From the NCBI GenBank assembly GCA_910586195.1, contig CAJUHO010000010.1, positions 1 through 40,148 on the forward strand: a DNA stretch of 40,148 nt, written 5' to 3'. Source of the DNA: an uncultured Bacilli bacterium. GTDB taxonomy: Bacteria > Bacillota_I > Bacilli_A > RF39 > UBA660. A model generated the notes under the pieces. It searched no databases. It worked only from the letters and a program-made list of their open reading frames with translations, and was not told where the DNA came from. Numbering within the stretch: position 1 is the stretch's first letter; each line of letters begins with the position of its first letter. Position numbers and translations under genes: made by a program. Below, in pieces: positions 1-7,046 of this stretch.

Positions 1-550
1 CTCTTATCATATTTTCATCTAATATGGGTTCTAATACTTCTATTCTTCTTTTATCGCTGGGAAATGATAATTCCTTATTATATAGTCCACCAGTACTACC
101 GAATGTTACTTCTTGCTCACTATTTGTAGTATTTGTAATTGTTAGGCTATAAATTCTACTTTCATCTTTTTCTATTATCATTCCATTCTCATCTGGAACA
201 ATACCATTTTCACTGTTATAACTGTCATTATATACATACACCCCATTTCCTGCCTCATACCAAAAATTAAACTTAGCATCTCTTTCATTTTCATTTTTTA
301 AAGTAATTACGATTTCTTTACTTTCTCCGCTTTTTATAGTTATTCTATAATTTCTATCTAAACTTTCACTTTCTATTGTTGCAACAATTTCTCCTGTTAC
401 GATATTTAAGGACCCTCTTCCTTCTGTATTAGACGTAAATAATGCATAAGAAAATCCTCCCACAATTAAAAATAAACTCATAATTCCGATCAACATAATA
501 TAATGATTCTCCTTTAGTCTCTTCCATCGATATTTTATTTTTCCTAACAC
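1..550 (-). CDS. Surface protein, TasA-like N-terminal part (3' end off window)
   Basis: This is the first ~183 codons of a membrane-anchored surface protein; the rest lies beyond base 1. The translation runs from VLGKIKYRWKRL through one hydrophobic segment (IMLIGIMSLFLIVGG) to SYALFTSNTEGRGSLNIVTG, the pattern of SipW-dependent TasA/camelysin-like exported proteins. It aligns closely with the start of the gene at 36839-38647. I chose the GTG at 550 over the ATG at 559 for two reasons: GAGGAG sits 9 nt before the GTG but touches the ATG, and the GTG matches the start of the paralogue. The C-terminal lectin-like domain expected from the paralogue is not in the window. A 25-nt A/T homopolymer lies about 60 nt upstream. 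The family match is sure; the exact function is unknown. Confidence 0.85.
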   Translation of the reverse strand, partial: MLGKIKYRWKRLKENHYIMLIGIMSLFLIVGGFSYALFTSNTEGRGSLNIVTGEIVATIESESLDRNYRITIKSGESKEIVITLKNENERDAKFNFWYEAGNGVYVYNDSYNSENGIVPDENGMIIEKDESRIYSLTITNTTNSEQEVTFGSTGGLYNKELSFPSDKRRIEVLEPILDENMIR

Positions 551-601
551 TTTATACATCTCCTCATATCCCTCTTACTTTCCTAATCTTCGGATATCCT
601 T

Positions 602-630
602 ATCGTACCAAAAAAAAAAAAAAAAAAAAA
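602..630 (-). promoter_or_regulatory. Possible promoter whose spacer is inside a poly-T tract
   Basis: On the minus strand TACGAT (607-602) could be a -10 box for the surface protein gene starting at 550. A -35 at normal distance would fall at about 625-630, inside the T25 run. The assignment is weak, because no non-T -35 element can be placed. Confidence 0.3.
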
Positions 631-634
631 AAAA
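610..634. repeat. 25-nt mononucleotide (A/T) tract
   Basis: There are 25 uninterrupted A on the plus strand (T on the minus). It forms the T-tract of the terminator that ends the SDR operon and also lies about 60 nt upstream of the surface protein gene. Tracts of this length slip readily during replication and are also prone to sequencing and assembly length errors. Confidence 0.95.
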
Positions 635-647
635 CGCAAGGGTTGCG
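610..647 (-). terminator. Rho-independent terminator of the alkD-like operon
   Basis: On the minus strand CGCAA-CCC-TTGCG (5-bp stem, 3-nt loop) is followed directly by 25 T. It lies about 20 nt past the stop codon of the 668-1375 gene. The stem is short but the T-tract is extreme. Confidence 0.85.
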
Positions 648-667
648 CCTTTAAAAATTAAAATTCA

Positions 668-1375
668 TTACCTTCTAAACTGTAATACAGCAATTTTGTC
701 TGGACTACTTACACGCGATGAATCATGAATTTTATCAATTGTCTTATTTTGCGTAAACTTATTTAATTTATTTTGCTTTAAAAACAAAATTGTTTTAGCT
801 TTATCATAGAAAAAGCATTCACTAACCAACCAAGAGATAGCCATATTCACATAATAAGTATCTACTTTTATTCCATTACAAAACTTAAAAATTTTACTGA
901 TGTACTTATCTTCTACATAGTAATTAAGTAAAAATATAAGTCCTATTCGAACGATATATTCATTTTTACTTTTTAAGTACTTCTTTATTCTTTTCCAAAA
1001 AACAGCTTTATAATCTTTTACGATTTTCATTCCTGAGACTGTTATATCACAAAATGCCCAATTATCGATTTTCTCAAGATAACGATTAAAATAATAAAGG
1101 CAATCATCGATATCTTTTAATAATGAGATGACAATTCCTTCTAACATTACTTCTTCGTAATAATCGTCCTTTACAACTTCTAAAAAGGAAATTGCATCTC
1201 CCTTTAAAATCTTTTTGGCAATATCTTTCAGAATAGGAGTTCTAATCCCTATTTTTTTATAATCGGTATATACAATTTTAAAATTAAACTCCTGATAAGT
1301 TTTATCTTGCAACAGCAATAAATCTTGTTGAAATTTATAATAGGAGTCATTATTCCACTCTCTTGGTACTTTCAT
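668..1375 (-). CDS. DNA alkylation repair enzyme, AlkD/AlkC-like HEAT-repeat glycosylase
   Basis: A 235-aa all-helical protein of the DNA alkylation repair (PF08713) family. Members remove alkylated bases such as N3- or N7-alkylpurines using a concave HEAT-like solenoid. Recognisable pieces are KIGIRTPILKDIAKK near residues 40-55, the IDNWAFCD segment (W106, D110), YYVNMAISWLVSECF (W182) and the C-terminal TQNKTIDKIHDSSRVS. The Trp/Asp/Trp set corresponds to the aromatic and acidic active-site residues known in AlkD. The ATG at 1375 lies 2 nt past the stop of the PLP enzyme gene, so the two are co-transcribed. It is last in the operon, before a terminator. Substrate specificity cannot be read from sequence. 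Confidence 0.85.
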   Translation of the reverse strand: MKVPREWNNDSYYKFQQDLLLLQDKTYQEFNFKIVYTDYKKIGIRTPILKDIAKKILKGDAISFLEVVKDDYYEEVMLEGIVISLLKDIDDCLYYFNRYLEKIDNWAFCDITVSGMKIVKDYKAVFWKRIKKYLKSKNEYIVRIGLIFLLNYYVEDKYISKIFKFCNGIKVDTYYVNMAISWLVSECFFYDKAKTILFLKQNKLNKFTQNKTIDKIHDSSRVSSPDKIAVLQFRR

Positions 1376-1377
1376 TT

Positions 1378-2607
1378 TTATTCTTCCCCATTCAAATATT
1401 TAATTGCTTGAATCAATCCTAACTTTCCATATGAATAAGTGAGTGATCCTTGCATATAAGCAATGAATGGTTCACGAATCGGGCCATCACAAGAAAGCTC
1501 TATAGAAGAACCTTGTGTAAAACTTCCTGATGCCATAATTACCTTATCATCATAGCCAGGCATATCCCATGCTTCTACTAACGCATGAGAATCAATCGGC
1601 GAAGCTTTTTGGATACCCCTTGTAAAATTAATTAATTTCTTCTTATCTTGAAAAACAATATTTTGTACAATATCTACTCTTTCATCCTGGACACGTGGCT
1701 CTACGATATAGCCCAATTGTTCCATCACCTGTGCTGTTAAAACTGCAACTTTCAAGGCACTTGCTACCACACTAGGAGCCATAAAAATACCTTGTAGTAT
1801 TTGCTTATTAATTCCAAGAGTAGGTCCTACTTCTTCTCCTTCTCCAGGAAGCGTAAGTCTCTCAGCACATAAATGAACTAAATCACTTCTACCAGCAATA
1901 TAGGCCCCATTTGGCGCAATACCACCACCCAAATTTTTTATTAAAGATCCCACAACGATATCAGCGCCAATATCCAAGGGAGAGCGAGCATCCACAAACT
2001 CACAATAACAATTGTCAACCATAATAATGACATCAGAAGAGACTCTTCTAATTTTTTGAATAATGGATGCAAGTTTATCATTGCTTAAACTCTTCCTCGT
2101 AGAATATCCCTTAGATCTTTGAATCTCAATTACTTTTACAGAATGATTCCTTAAAAACTCCACAATTAGTTCCTCATCAAAATCATCATTTACTAAATCG
2201 ATTTGTTCATAGTGAATGTTATAAGATGCTAAACTACTTGCATTCTCTTTAATTCCAATCACTTCATCTAAAGTATCATAGGGTTTCCCAGAAATACTTA
2301 AAAGCAAATCTCCTGGCCGTAGCAGAGCGAAAAGTGCTACTGTAAGCGCATGACTGCCAGAGATAAATTGGCTCCTAACAAGGGCCTTTTCTGCCCCCAA
2401 AACGTCTGCAAAAATACATTCAATTTTATCTCTACCTATATCATTATATCCATACCCTGTCGTTGAGGCAAAATCGCTCTCTGATACTTGGTATTTTTGA
2501 AATGCCTCTAAGACCTTTTTGGTATTTAGCATTTCTATCTCATCGATTTCTAAAAATTTTTTCTGTAACAATTTTTCTTGTTCTGTTACTATATCTTCTA
2601 TTTTCAT
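1378..2607 (-). CDS. PLP-dependent aluminium-resistance / methionine gamma-lyase-like protein (YnbB family)
   Basis: 409 aa, a fold-type I PLP enzyme of the PF06838 family, called aluminium resistance or cystathionine beta-lyase-like. B. subtilis YnbB is the usual reference; the physiological substrate is not established. Visible are a TTGYGYND segment (about 49-56), SGSHALTVALFALLRPGD (83-100), a PLP-ring aspartate in MVDNCYCEF (D198) and the Schiff-base lysine in GSLIKNLGGG (K224). The length is normal for the family. The ATG overlaps the last base of the upstream SDR stop codon (TGATG), indicating translational coupling; the AlkD-like gene follows after 2 nt. Confidence 0.88.
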   Translation of the reverse strand: MKIEDIVTEQEKLLQKKFLEIDEIEMLNTKKVLEAFQKYQVSESDFASTTGYGYNDIGRDKIECIFADVLGAEKALVRSQFISGSHALTVALFALLRPGDLLLSISGKPYDTLDEVIGIKENASSLASYNIHYEQIDLVNDDFDEELIVEFLRNHSVKVIEIQRSKGYSTRKSLSNDKLASIIQKIRRVSSDVIIMVDNCYCEFVDARSPLDIGADIVVGSLIKNLGGGIAPNGAYIAGRSDLVHLCAERLTLPGEGEEVGPTLGINKQILQGIFMAPSVVASALKVAVLTAQVMEQLGYIVEPRVQDERVDIVQNIVFQDKKKLINFTRGIQKASPIDSHALVEAWDMPGYDDKVIMASGSFTQGSSIELSCDGPIREPFIAYMQGSLTYSYGKLGLIQAIKYLNGEE

Positions 2608-3341
2608 CAGCGCGTTCCTCCATCTACTTCTATAACAGTATTATTAATATAACTAGCATCCTCACTTGCCAAATAATAAACGGTCTTAGCAACCTCTTCG
2701 GGAGTTCCTAGTCGTCTCAAAAAAATTTTATCCATTTCACTTTTTAAGTATTCTTCATCTAAACCCTCTATTTCCTTTTTAGTACCTATAAAACCAGGAG
2801 ATACTGCATTTACTCTAATATAAGGACTATAAGCAAGGGCAAGATTGTGTGTAAGAGAAACTACAGCCGCTTTTGACGCATCGTAATCAATAGTCATTGG
2901 ATAATACTGTCTCATCCCGTTAGTAGATGCTATATTAATAATAACACCATTTTGTTGTTGCCACATCTCCTCTGCTACGATTTTGCTAATTAAAAAGGTG
3001 CCCACAACATTTACTTCCATTGTATCCATGAATTTATCCTTCGTTTTATCTGTATATAAAGAGTCATAACAAACAGCAGCGTTATTAATTAACACATCTA
3101 TATGGTATCCATACTGCTTAATCGTTTTCACTAACTTTTCAATATCATCTTCTATATGTAAATCGCATTTGATGGCATAAGCATTTATCTGATAGTCTTG
3201 TTTTAACTTTTCAGCTATTGCCATCGTTTTTTCAAGATTTTGAAAATAAGTTAAAATTATATTATATTTCCTTTTAGAAAATTCTTCCGCTATTTTTTCG
3301 CCAATTTCTGATGAACCTCCTGTAATAATTACCGTCTTCAT
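2607..3341 (-). CDS. SDR-family NAD(P)H reductase (FabG/YmfI-like)
   Basis: A 244-aa classical short-chain dehydrogenase/reductase. It has the Rossmann loop TGGSSEIG (7-14), the NNAA motif at 86-89, N111, catalytic S139, the Y153-x3-K157 pair (YDASK) and the closing ASYINNTVIEVDGG typical of FabG-like enzymes. The middle glycine of the usual TGxxxGxG loop is Glu here, which is unusual. Close relatives include FabG and B. subtilis YmfI, which reduces a 5-aminopentanone adduct on EF-P. The next gene upstream is efp, and no fatty-acid genes are nearby, so an EF-P role is worth testing but unproven. RBS GAGGTGACAT precedes the ATG, and the gene has its own promoter at 3361-3389. Confidence 0.8.
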   Translation of the reverse strand: MKTVIITGGSSEIGEKIAEEFSKRKYNIILTYFQNLEKTMAIAEKLKQDYQINAYAIKCDLHIEDDIEKLVKTIKQYGYHIDVLINNAAVCYDSLYTDKTKDKFMDTMEVNVVGTFLISKIVAEEMWQQQNGVIINIASTNGMRQYYPMTIDYDASKAAVVSLTHNLALAYSPYIRVNAVSPGFIGTKKEIEGLDEEYLKSEMDKIFLRRLGTPEEVAKTVYYLASEDASYINNTVIEVDGGTR

Positions 3342-3360
3342 ATGTCACCTCATTACTTTT

Positions 3361-3389
3361 ATTGTAACAAAGAAAAAAACAGTTTACAA
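3361..3389 (-). promoter_or_regulatory. Sigma-A-type promoter of the SDR operon
   Basis: TTGTAA, a 17-nt spacer and TACAAT with an extended TGn -10 (TGTTACAAT), about 20 nt before the start codon at 3341. Confidence 0.65.
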
Positions 3390-3491
3390 CGTTTATATTC
3401 TAAAAGAGAAAAATTCAAAATAAAATTCGAACTCCTTCCACCTATATTAAAACTATTTATAAATTTAAATTAGAAAAGGCTTTTAATACAT

Positions 3492-3530
3492 AAAAAAATA
3501 TTTAAACCAATATTTCAGTTTAAATATTTT
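3492..3530 (-). terminator. Rho-independent terminator of the rpmG-efp operon
   Basis: A perfect 13-bp inverted repeat (3495-3507 with 3518-3530, 10-nt loop), all but two of its pairs A-T, begins inside the efp stop codon and ends in a minus-strand T-run. Confidence 0.75.
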
Positions 3531-4086
3531 AAGCACGTGATGAGTATTTTCCATCAGCGGTAGTTACTAAAATTTTCTCGCCTTGTTCAATAAATAATGG
3601 AACTTTTACTGTCATTCCTGTCTCTACTTTAGCATCCTTCATAGCATTATTTGTCGTATTGCCACGAACAGCAGGTTCTGTTTCCACGACAGTAAATTCT
3701 ACTTTATCAGGTAAATCAATTCCTAATAATTCTCCTTCATACAAAATAACATAGACATTCATATTCTCAATTAAATAATTAACACTATCTCCAATTTGGT
3801 CTTTTGTTAATTCTAATTGTTCATAAGACTCCATATTCATGAAGAAATAAACATCCCCTGTATTATATAAATATTGAGCATTCATTTTATTAATGTTGGC
3901 TTTTTCAAACTTTACATTAGTATTAAATGTTCTCTCCACAATACCGCCTGTTCTTAAATTACGAAGTTTTGTCTTCATAAATGCAGAACCTTTCCCAGGT
4001 TTTACATGTAAGAACTCTACAACCTGGTAGATATTACCTTCAATCATGATAGTCATGCCATTTTTTATATCATTAACATTTATCAC
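3529..4086 (-). CDS. efp: Elongation factor P
   Basis: A 185-aa EF-P of normal length with three beta-barrel domains. EF-P binds between the ribosomal P and E sites and relieves stalling at polyproline stretches. The KOW-like N-terminal domain carries the loop HVKPGKGSAF, whose tip is Lys32, the residue that is post-translationally modified in many bacteria. The C-terminal OB domain ends with VPLFIEQGEKILVTTADGKY, matching the family signature. The start is a GTG at 4086 with GGAG about 9 nt upstream. It is the last gene of an rpmG-ORF56-efp run, 38 nt after ORF56. The SDR reductase downstream may act on the Lys32 modification, which is inference. Confidence 0.97.
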   Translation of the reverse strand: MINVNDIKNGMTIMIEGNIYQVVEFLHVKPGKGSAFMKTKLRNLRTGGIVERTFNTNVKFEKANINKMNAQYLYNTGDVYFFMNMESYEQLELTKDQIGDSVNYLIENMNVYVILYEGELLGIDLPDKVEFTVVETEPAVRGNTTNNAMKDAKVETGMTVKVPLFIEQGEKILVTTADGKYSSRA

Positions 4087-4124
4087 TATATTCTCTCCTC
4101 TCTTAGAAAAAGAAAACTTTTCTA

Positions 4125-4295
4125 TTATTTTTTACCAATCCTTAGAATTTTAACATGAGAAGTGGTCTTCATAATTTTTTCATTATGAATCTTAAAGTCT
4201 CGATTATTACTTTTATCGCTCTCATGTAATAGTTGATTAGCTTGCATTTCAATTAGTGCTTGATAATCGGTAAATGGTTGAAATTGACTGTGCAT
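4125..4295 (-). CDS. Small hypothetical protein (56 aa) between rpmG and efp
   Basis: The frame encodes MHSQFQPFTDYQALIEMQAN and on to ...TSHVKILRIGKK, 56 residues. It is basic toward the end and has no membrane segment, cysteine or signal. I do not recognise a family. It is supported as a real gene by a perfect AGGAGG ribosome binding site 6 nt before the ATG, by starting only 10 nt after the rpmG stop (the RBS abuts that stop), and by ending 38 nt before efp. Its position between two ribosome-related genes hints at translation, but this is context only. Confidence 0.7.
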   Translation of the reverse strand: MHSQFQPFTDYQALIEMQANQLLHESDKSNNRDFKIHNEKIMKTTSHVKILRIGKK

Positions 4296-4305
4296 TTCTT
4301 ACCTC

Positions 4306-4470
4306 CTATTTCTTCTCTTTGTGTGTTGTATGTTTCTTACATCTAGGACAATATTTACTAATCTCTAGACGTTCTGTTGTATTTTTTACATTTTTAGAAA
4401 CACGATAATTTTCTTCACCACATTCGCTACAAACAAGAGTTTTCTTTTGTCTATTTCCTAATTTAGCCAT
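4306..4470 (-). CDS. rpmG: 50S ribosomal protein L33 (bL33), zinc-ribbon form
   Basis: A 54-aa protein reading MAKLGNRQKKTLVCSECGEE at the start and YCPRCKKHTTHKEKK at the end. It is bL33 of the large ribosomal subunit. Two CxxC pairs (C14/C17 and C41/C44) are intact, so this is the zinc-binding type rather than a C-minus paralogue. AGGAGG with suitable spacing precedes the ATG at 4470, and a strong extended -10 promoter lies at 4497-4524. It is the first gene of the run ending with efp. Confidence 0.95.
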   Translation of the reverse strand: MAKLGNRQKKTLVCSECGEENYRVSKNVKNTTERLEISKYCPRCKKHTTHKEKK

Positions 4471-4496
4471 TTTTATCCCTCCTTACGTCTATAGGT

Positions 4497-4524
4497 ATTA
4501 TAACAGAAAAATCCTTATTTGCAA
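4497..4524 (-). promoter_or_regulatory. Strong promoter of rpmG-ORF56-efp
   Basis: TTGCAA, a 16-nt spacer and a perfect TATAAT with an extended TGn, about 25 nt before the rpmG start codon. Confidence 0.8.
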
Positions 4525-4601
4525 AACATTTTTATAGGAAAAAGCGTTTTCTATCTTATTTAATACCTAACTTTCATCAAAATAGGAAACTTATTTTCTT
4601 T

Positions 4602-6677
4602 TTATAATGGATATAACTCAAAAAATTTACTACTAACTGCCTTCGTAATTCTCATAGTCACTAAAGAGGCATAGTCAGTTCCTGTATTAGGGTTAGAAGA
4701 GTTAGGAGAAGTTACGGTAATAGTCATTTTAGGATTAGTACTAGGGGCATAGCCAATAAAGGCTGTAGAGATTGTTTCTGTATCGATATTACCATCATTG
4801 TCTGTATCGATAAAACTTTGAGAGGTCCCCGTTTTACCTGCTGGATCATACCGATCTTCCATATAATTTCTTCCGTATCCTCCCGCGCTCATAGTAACAG
4901 CATGAAAGCCTTCTTTTACACGGGCCATATACTCTGGCTTAGTATCAATTGTATTCATAACATTCACATCAAAAGATTTTATAATATTACCTAAACTGGC
5001 ATCATCTGTAGATTCTCTAATTTCTTTTAACAAGTGAGGTTGTAATCTAGAGCCGCCATTGGCAATAGTAGTAATATATTGAGAAAGTTGAATTGGGGTA
5101 TATGTCTCATATTGTCCCATGACAAAATCTAATAAATTACCAGCTCGCTTGTCTTCGCTAGTGTATCCTAAACTCTCAATCGGTAAATCGATTTCCGTTT
5201 TTACTCCTAAACCAAAAGAATGATACATATTACGGTACTTATCAAAAGCACTCTGACTAAATGGCATAGCCATCTCTCTACTATATTCACGACCTGCAAT
5301 ACGCATAGCGATTTTAAACTGATAAACATTACTAGATTTAGCAAGAGCCGTAATATCATTTATAACTCCCAATGTTTGCGAAGAACATTTTTCTGGAACC
5401 CCTGCTACTTTGATACATTCATCTAACATATATTCCCCTATTTTTACTGCATTTTCATTATATCCGACTAACATAGAAGCGCCTTTTACGACAGATCCTG
5501 GCGTCATGGGAGAAGTTAAAATAGAAGGAGAATAATCCCTTATTTCATAAGTTCCTCCTATATTCACTGCCTGTTTTCCCGTCATTGCCAAAATCTCTCC
5601 TGTACTAGGTTCTTGAATAATCACAAAGCTATGATCATAAAAATTGGTATTCGGTTCACTCTTAGTCTGTATAACTTGTTCTCCTAAAATACGTTCTACT
5701 TCTTTTTGCAATTCAATATCAATACTAAGTACAATATCATTGCCACGCTTTCCTTCCTTTAAAAGTTTTAGTTCATGTCGATTTACTACTTGATAAATAT
5801 CCTTTGTTCCATGCAAATACTCTTCATATTGCTTCTCTAAATAAGAAATTCCTACTCGATCATTTAAAGAATAGCCAAGAGATAGATAATGATCTTTCTC
5901 TTCTAACGGAATTCCTGAATTAGAAGAGGAAACATTGCCTAAAAATGTACGAAACGTATCCCCATAGGGATAAACTCTTTCCCAATCCAGTTTTACATTA
6001 AAACCACCTAGCGTTTGATTATTTTCAGCAATATAAGCATATTCTTCTTCTGATACATCATCTGTACGAATTGTCTTTTCATCATAAGTGTATCCCTTAT
6101 TCATTAAATAAAACAAATAAGCAGCCTTATTATCTTCTTCTGAAAGAGCATTCAACTCTTCTTCGCTAATTCGCTCGATCTGTAATTTTTCTATATCACT
6201 ACTAGAAATCTCACGTGATTTATATTTTTTCCATTCATCCTCCGTAATTAATTTTTTTACTTTTTCTTTATTTTTTACTAAATAAAATTCTCGTCTATTT
6301 CTATCTTGTAGTTTGGAACTATCTAAATTTAAGTGTGGGGCTACTAAATAGGCAAGTTTTAGTTCTTCCTCTGTAGTAGTCGCTTTATCTTTTTTGTAAT
6401 AAATTGTCTTAATAGCTTTATTATCGACAATAATTTTTCCATTACGATCATAAATTCTTCCACGTGGTGAAGAAGGTCCTTCTACTTTGGTATAAGTAAG
6501 TTCCTTTAAACTCTTCTTATACTTTTTTGCATCTACAATCATAACATCTGCCAGTTTCATAGAAACAACTGTAAATAAACATAAAATAATAAACATAAAA
6601 ATAAGGGAACGTCTTTTCAAAACTTTTTCAACTACTTGCTTTTTTGATTTCTTTTTTTTATTTAGATTTTTTTTCAT
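4602..6677 (-). CDS. Class B penicillin-binding protein (PBP2/MrdA-like transpeptidase)
   Basis: About 691 aa. A basic cytoplasmic N-terminus leads into one membrane anchor (SLIFMFIILCLFTVVSMKLA), then the PBP dimerisation domain with PRGRIYDRNG, then a transpeptidase domain. The active-site motifs are complete: SVVK (serine about 395), SSN (about 448) and KTGT (about 615). It cross-links peptidoglycan outside the membrane. Directly after KTGT is DTDNDGNIDTE, a Ca-binding-like DxDxDG loop. I use the ATG at 6677, because AAGGA lies 8 nt before it; an in-frame TTG at 6683 is too close. Whether it serves elongation or division cannot be decided, as no shape or division genes adjoin it. It is divergent from the gene at 6749. 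Confidence 0.92.
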   Translation of the reverse strand: MKKNLNKKKKSKKQVVEKVLKRRSLIFMFIILCLFTVVSMKLADVMIVDAKKYKKSLKELTYTKVEGPSSPRGRIYDRNGKIIVDNKAIKTIYYKKDKATTTEEELKLAYLVAPHLNLDSSKLQDRNRREFYLVKNKEKVKKLITEDEWKKYKSREISSSDIEKLQIERISEEELNALSEEDNKAAYLFYLMNKGYTYDEKTIRTDDVSEEEYAYIAENNQTLGGFNVKLDWERVYPYGDTFRTFLGNVSSSNSGIPLEEKDHYLSLGYSLNDRVGISYLEKQYEEYLHGTKDIYQVVNRHELKLLKEGKRGNDIVLSIDIELQKEVERILGEQVIQTKSEPNTNFYDHSFVIIQEPSTGEILAMTGKQAVNIGGTYEIRDYSPSILTSPMTPGSVVKGASMLVGYNENAVKIGEYMLDECIKVAGVPEKCSSQTLGVINDITALAKSSNVYQFKIAMRIAGREYSREMAMPFSQSAFDKYRNMYHSFGLGVKTEIDLPIESLGYTSEDKRAGNLLDFVMGQYETYTPIQLSQYITTIANGGSRLQPHLLKEIRESTDDASLGNIIKSFDVNVMNTIDTKPEYMARVKEGFHAVTMSAGGYGRNYMEDRYDPAGKTGTSQSFIDTDNDGNIDTETISTAFIGYAPSTNPKMTITVTSPNSSNPNTGTDYASLVTMRITKAVSSKFFELYPL

Positions 6678-6748
6678 GTACAATATCCTTTCTTATTCTA
6701 ATGAAATTTTCTATATCTTTTGCATATATTATTTATGAGGAGAGTATT

Positions 6749-7006
6749 ATGTACGATAAGTTAATTGAAGGCTATATTCAAACCCTCACTGAAAATGATG
6801 TCAAAGACTATGTTGTTAAACAAGGGGTTGCTATTACTGATGAGGAAGTTAAAACAGTCTATCAGTTTGTTAAAAATAACTATAAAGAGCTTTTAAAAGA
6901 GGATGGTTTTGAAACATTAAAACAAATAAAACCTTATCTTAGTATAACGCTTTATGAGGAAATAGCCAAGAAATATATTACGACAAAAAACAAGTTTTTT
7001 AAATAA
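6749..7006 (+). CDS. Small hypothetical protein, possibly DUF2624 (YqfT-like)
   Basis: An 85-aa acidic and lysine-rich, predicted helical protein starting MYDKLIEGYIQTLTENDVKD, with no membrane segment. GAGGAG lies 7 nt before the ATG at 6749; longer in-frame starts would add a hydrophobic, poorly supported leader. It converges on nfo and shares its terminator. In B. subtilis the DUF2624 gene yqfT neighbours the endonuclease IV gene yqfS. Size, helix-helix layout and position fit that family, though I see no diagnostic motif. It is one of only two plus-strand genes in the window. Function unknown. Confidence 0.75.
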   Translation: MYDKLIEGYIQTLTENDVKDYVVKQGVAITDEEVKTVYQFVKNNYKELLKEDGFETLKQIKPYLSITLYEEIAKKYITTKNKFFK

Positions 7007-7014
7007 TTCTATAT

Positions 7015-7046
7015 AAAAACGTCACTATCTTATAGTGGCATTTTTT
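7015..7046. terminator. Bidirectional terminator between the 85-aa gene and nfo
   Basis: GTCACTAT (7021-7028) pairs with ATAGTGGC (7032-7039, one G-T pair) around a 3-nt loop. A5 flanks it on one side and T6 on the other, so it can stop transcription in both directions. Confidence 0.85.

Noticed and set aside
2463..2711. An 82-codon plus-strand frame across the SDR/PLP gene junction
   Set aside because: It is fully antisense to two well-supported coupled genes and has no RBS.
6644..6748. 35-residue N-terminal extension of the 85-aa plus-strand gene
   Set aside because: It overlaps the divergent PBP gene start and has no RBS, whereas GAGGAG sits at the right distance from the ATG at 6749.
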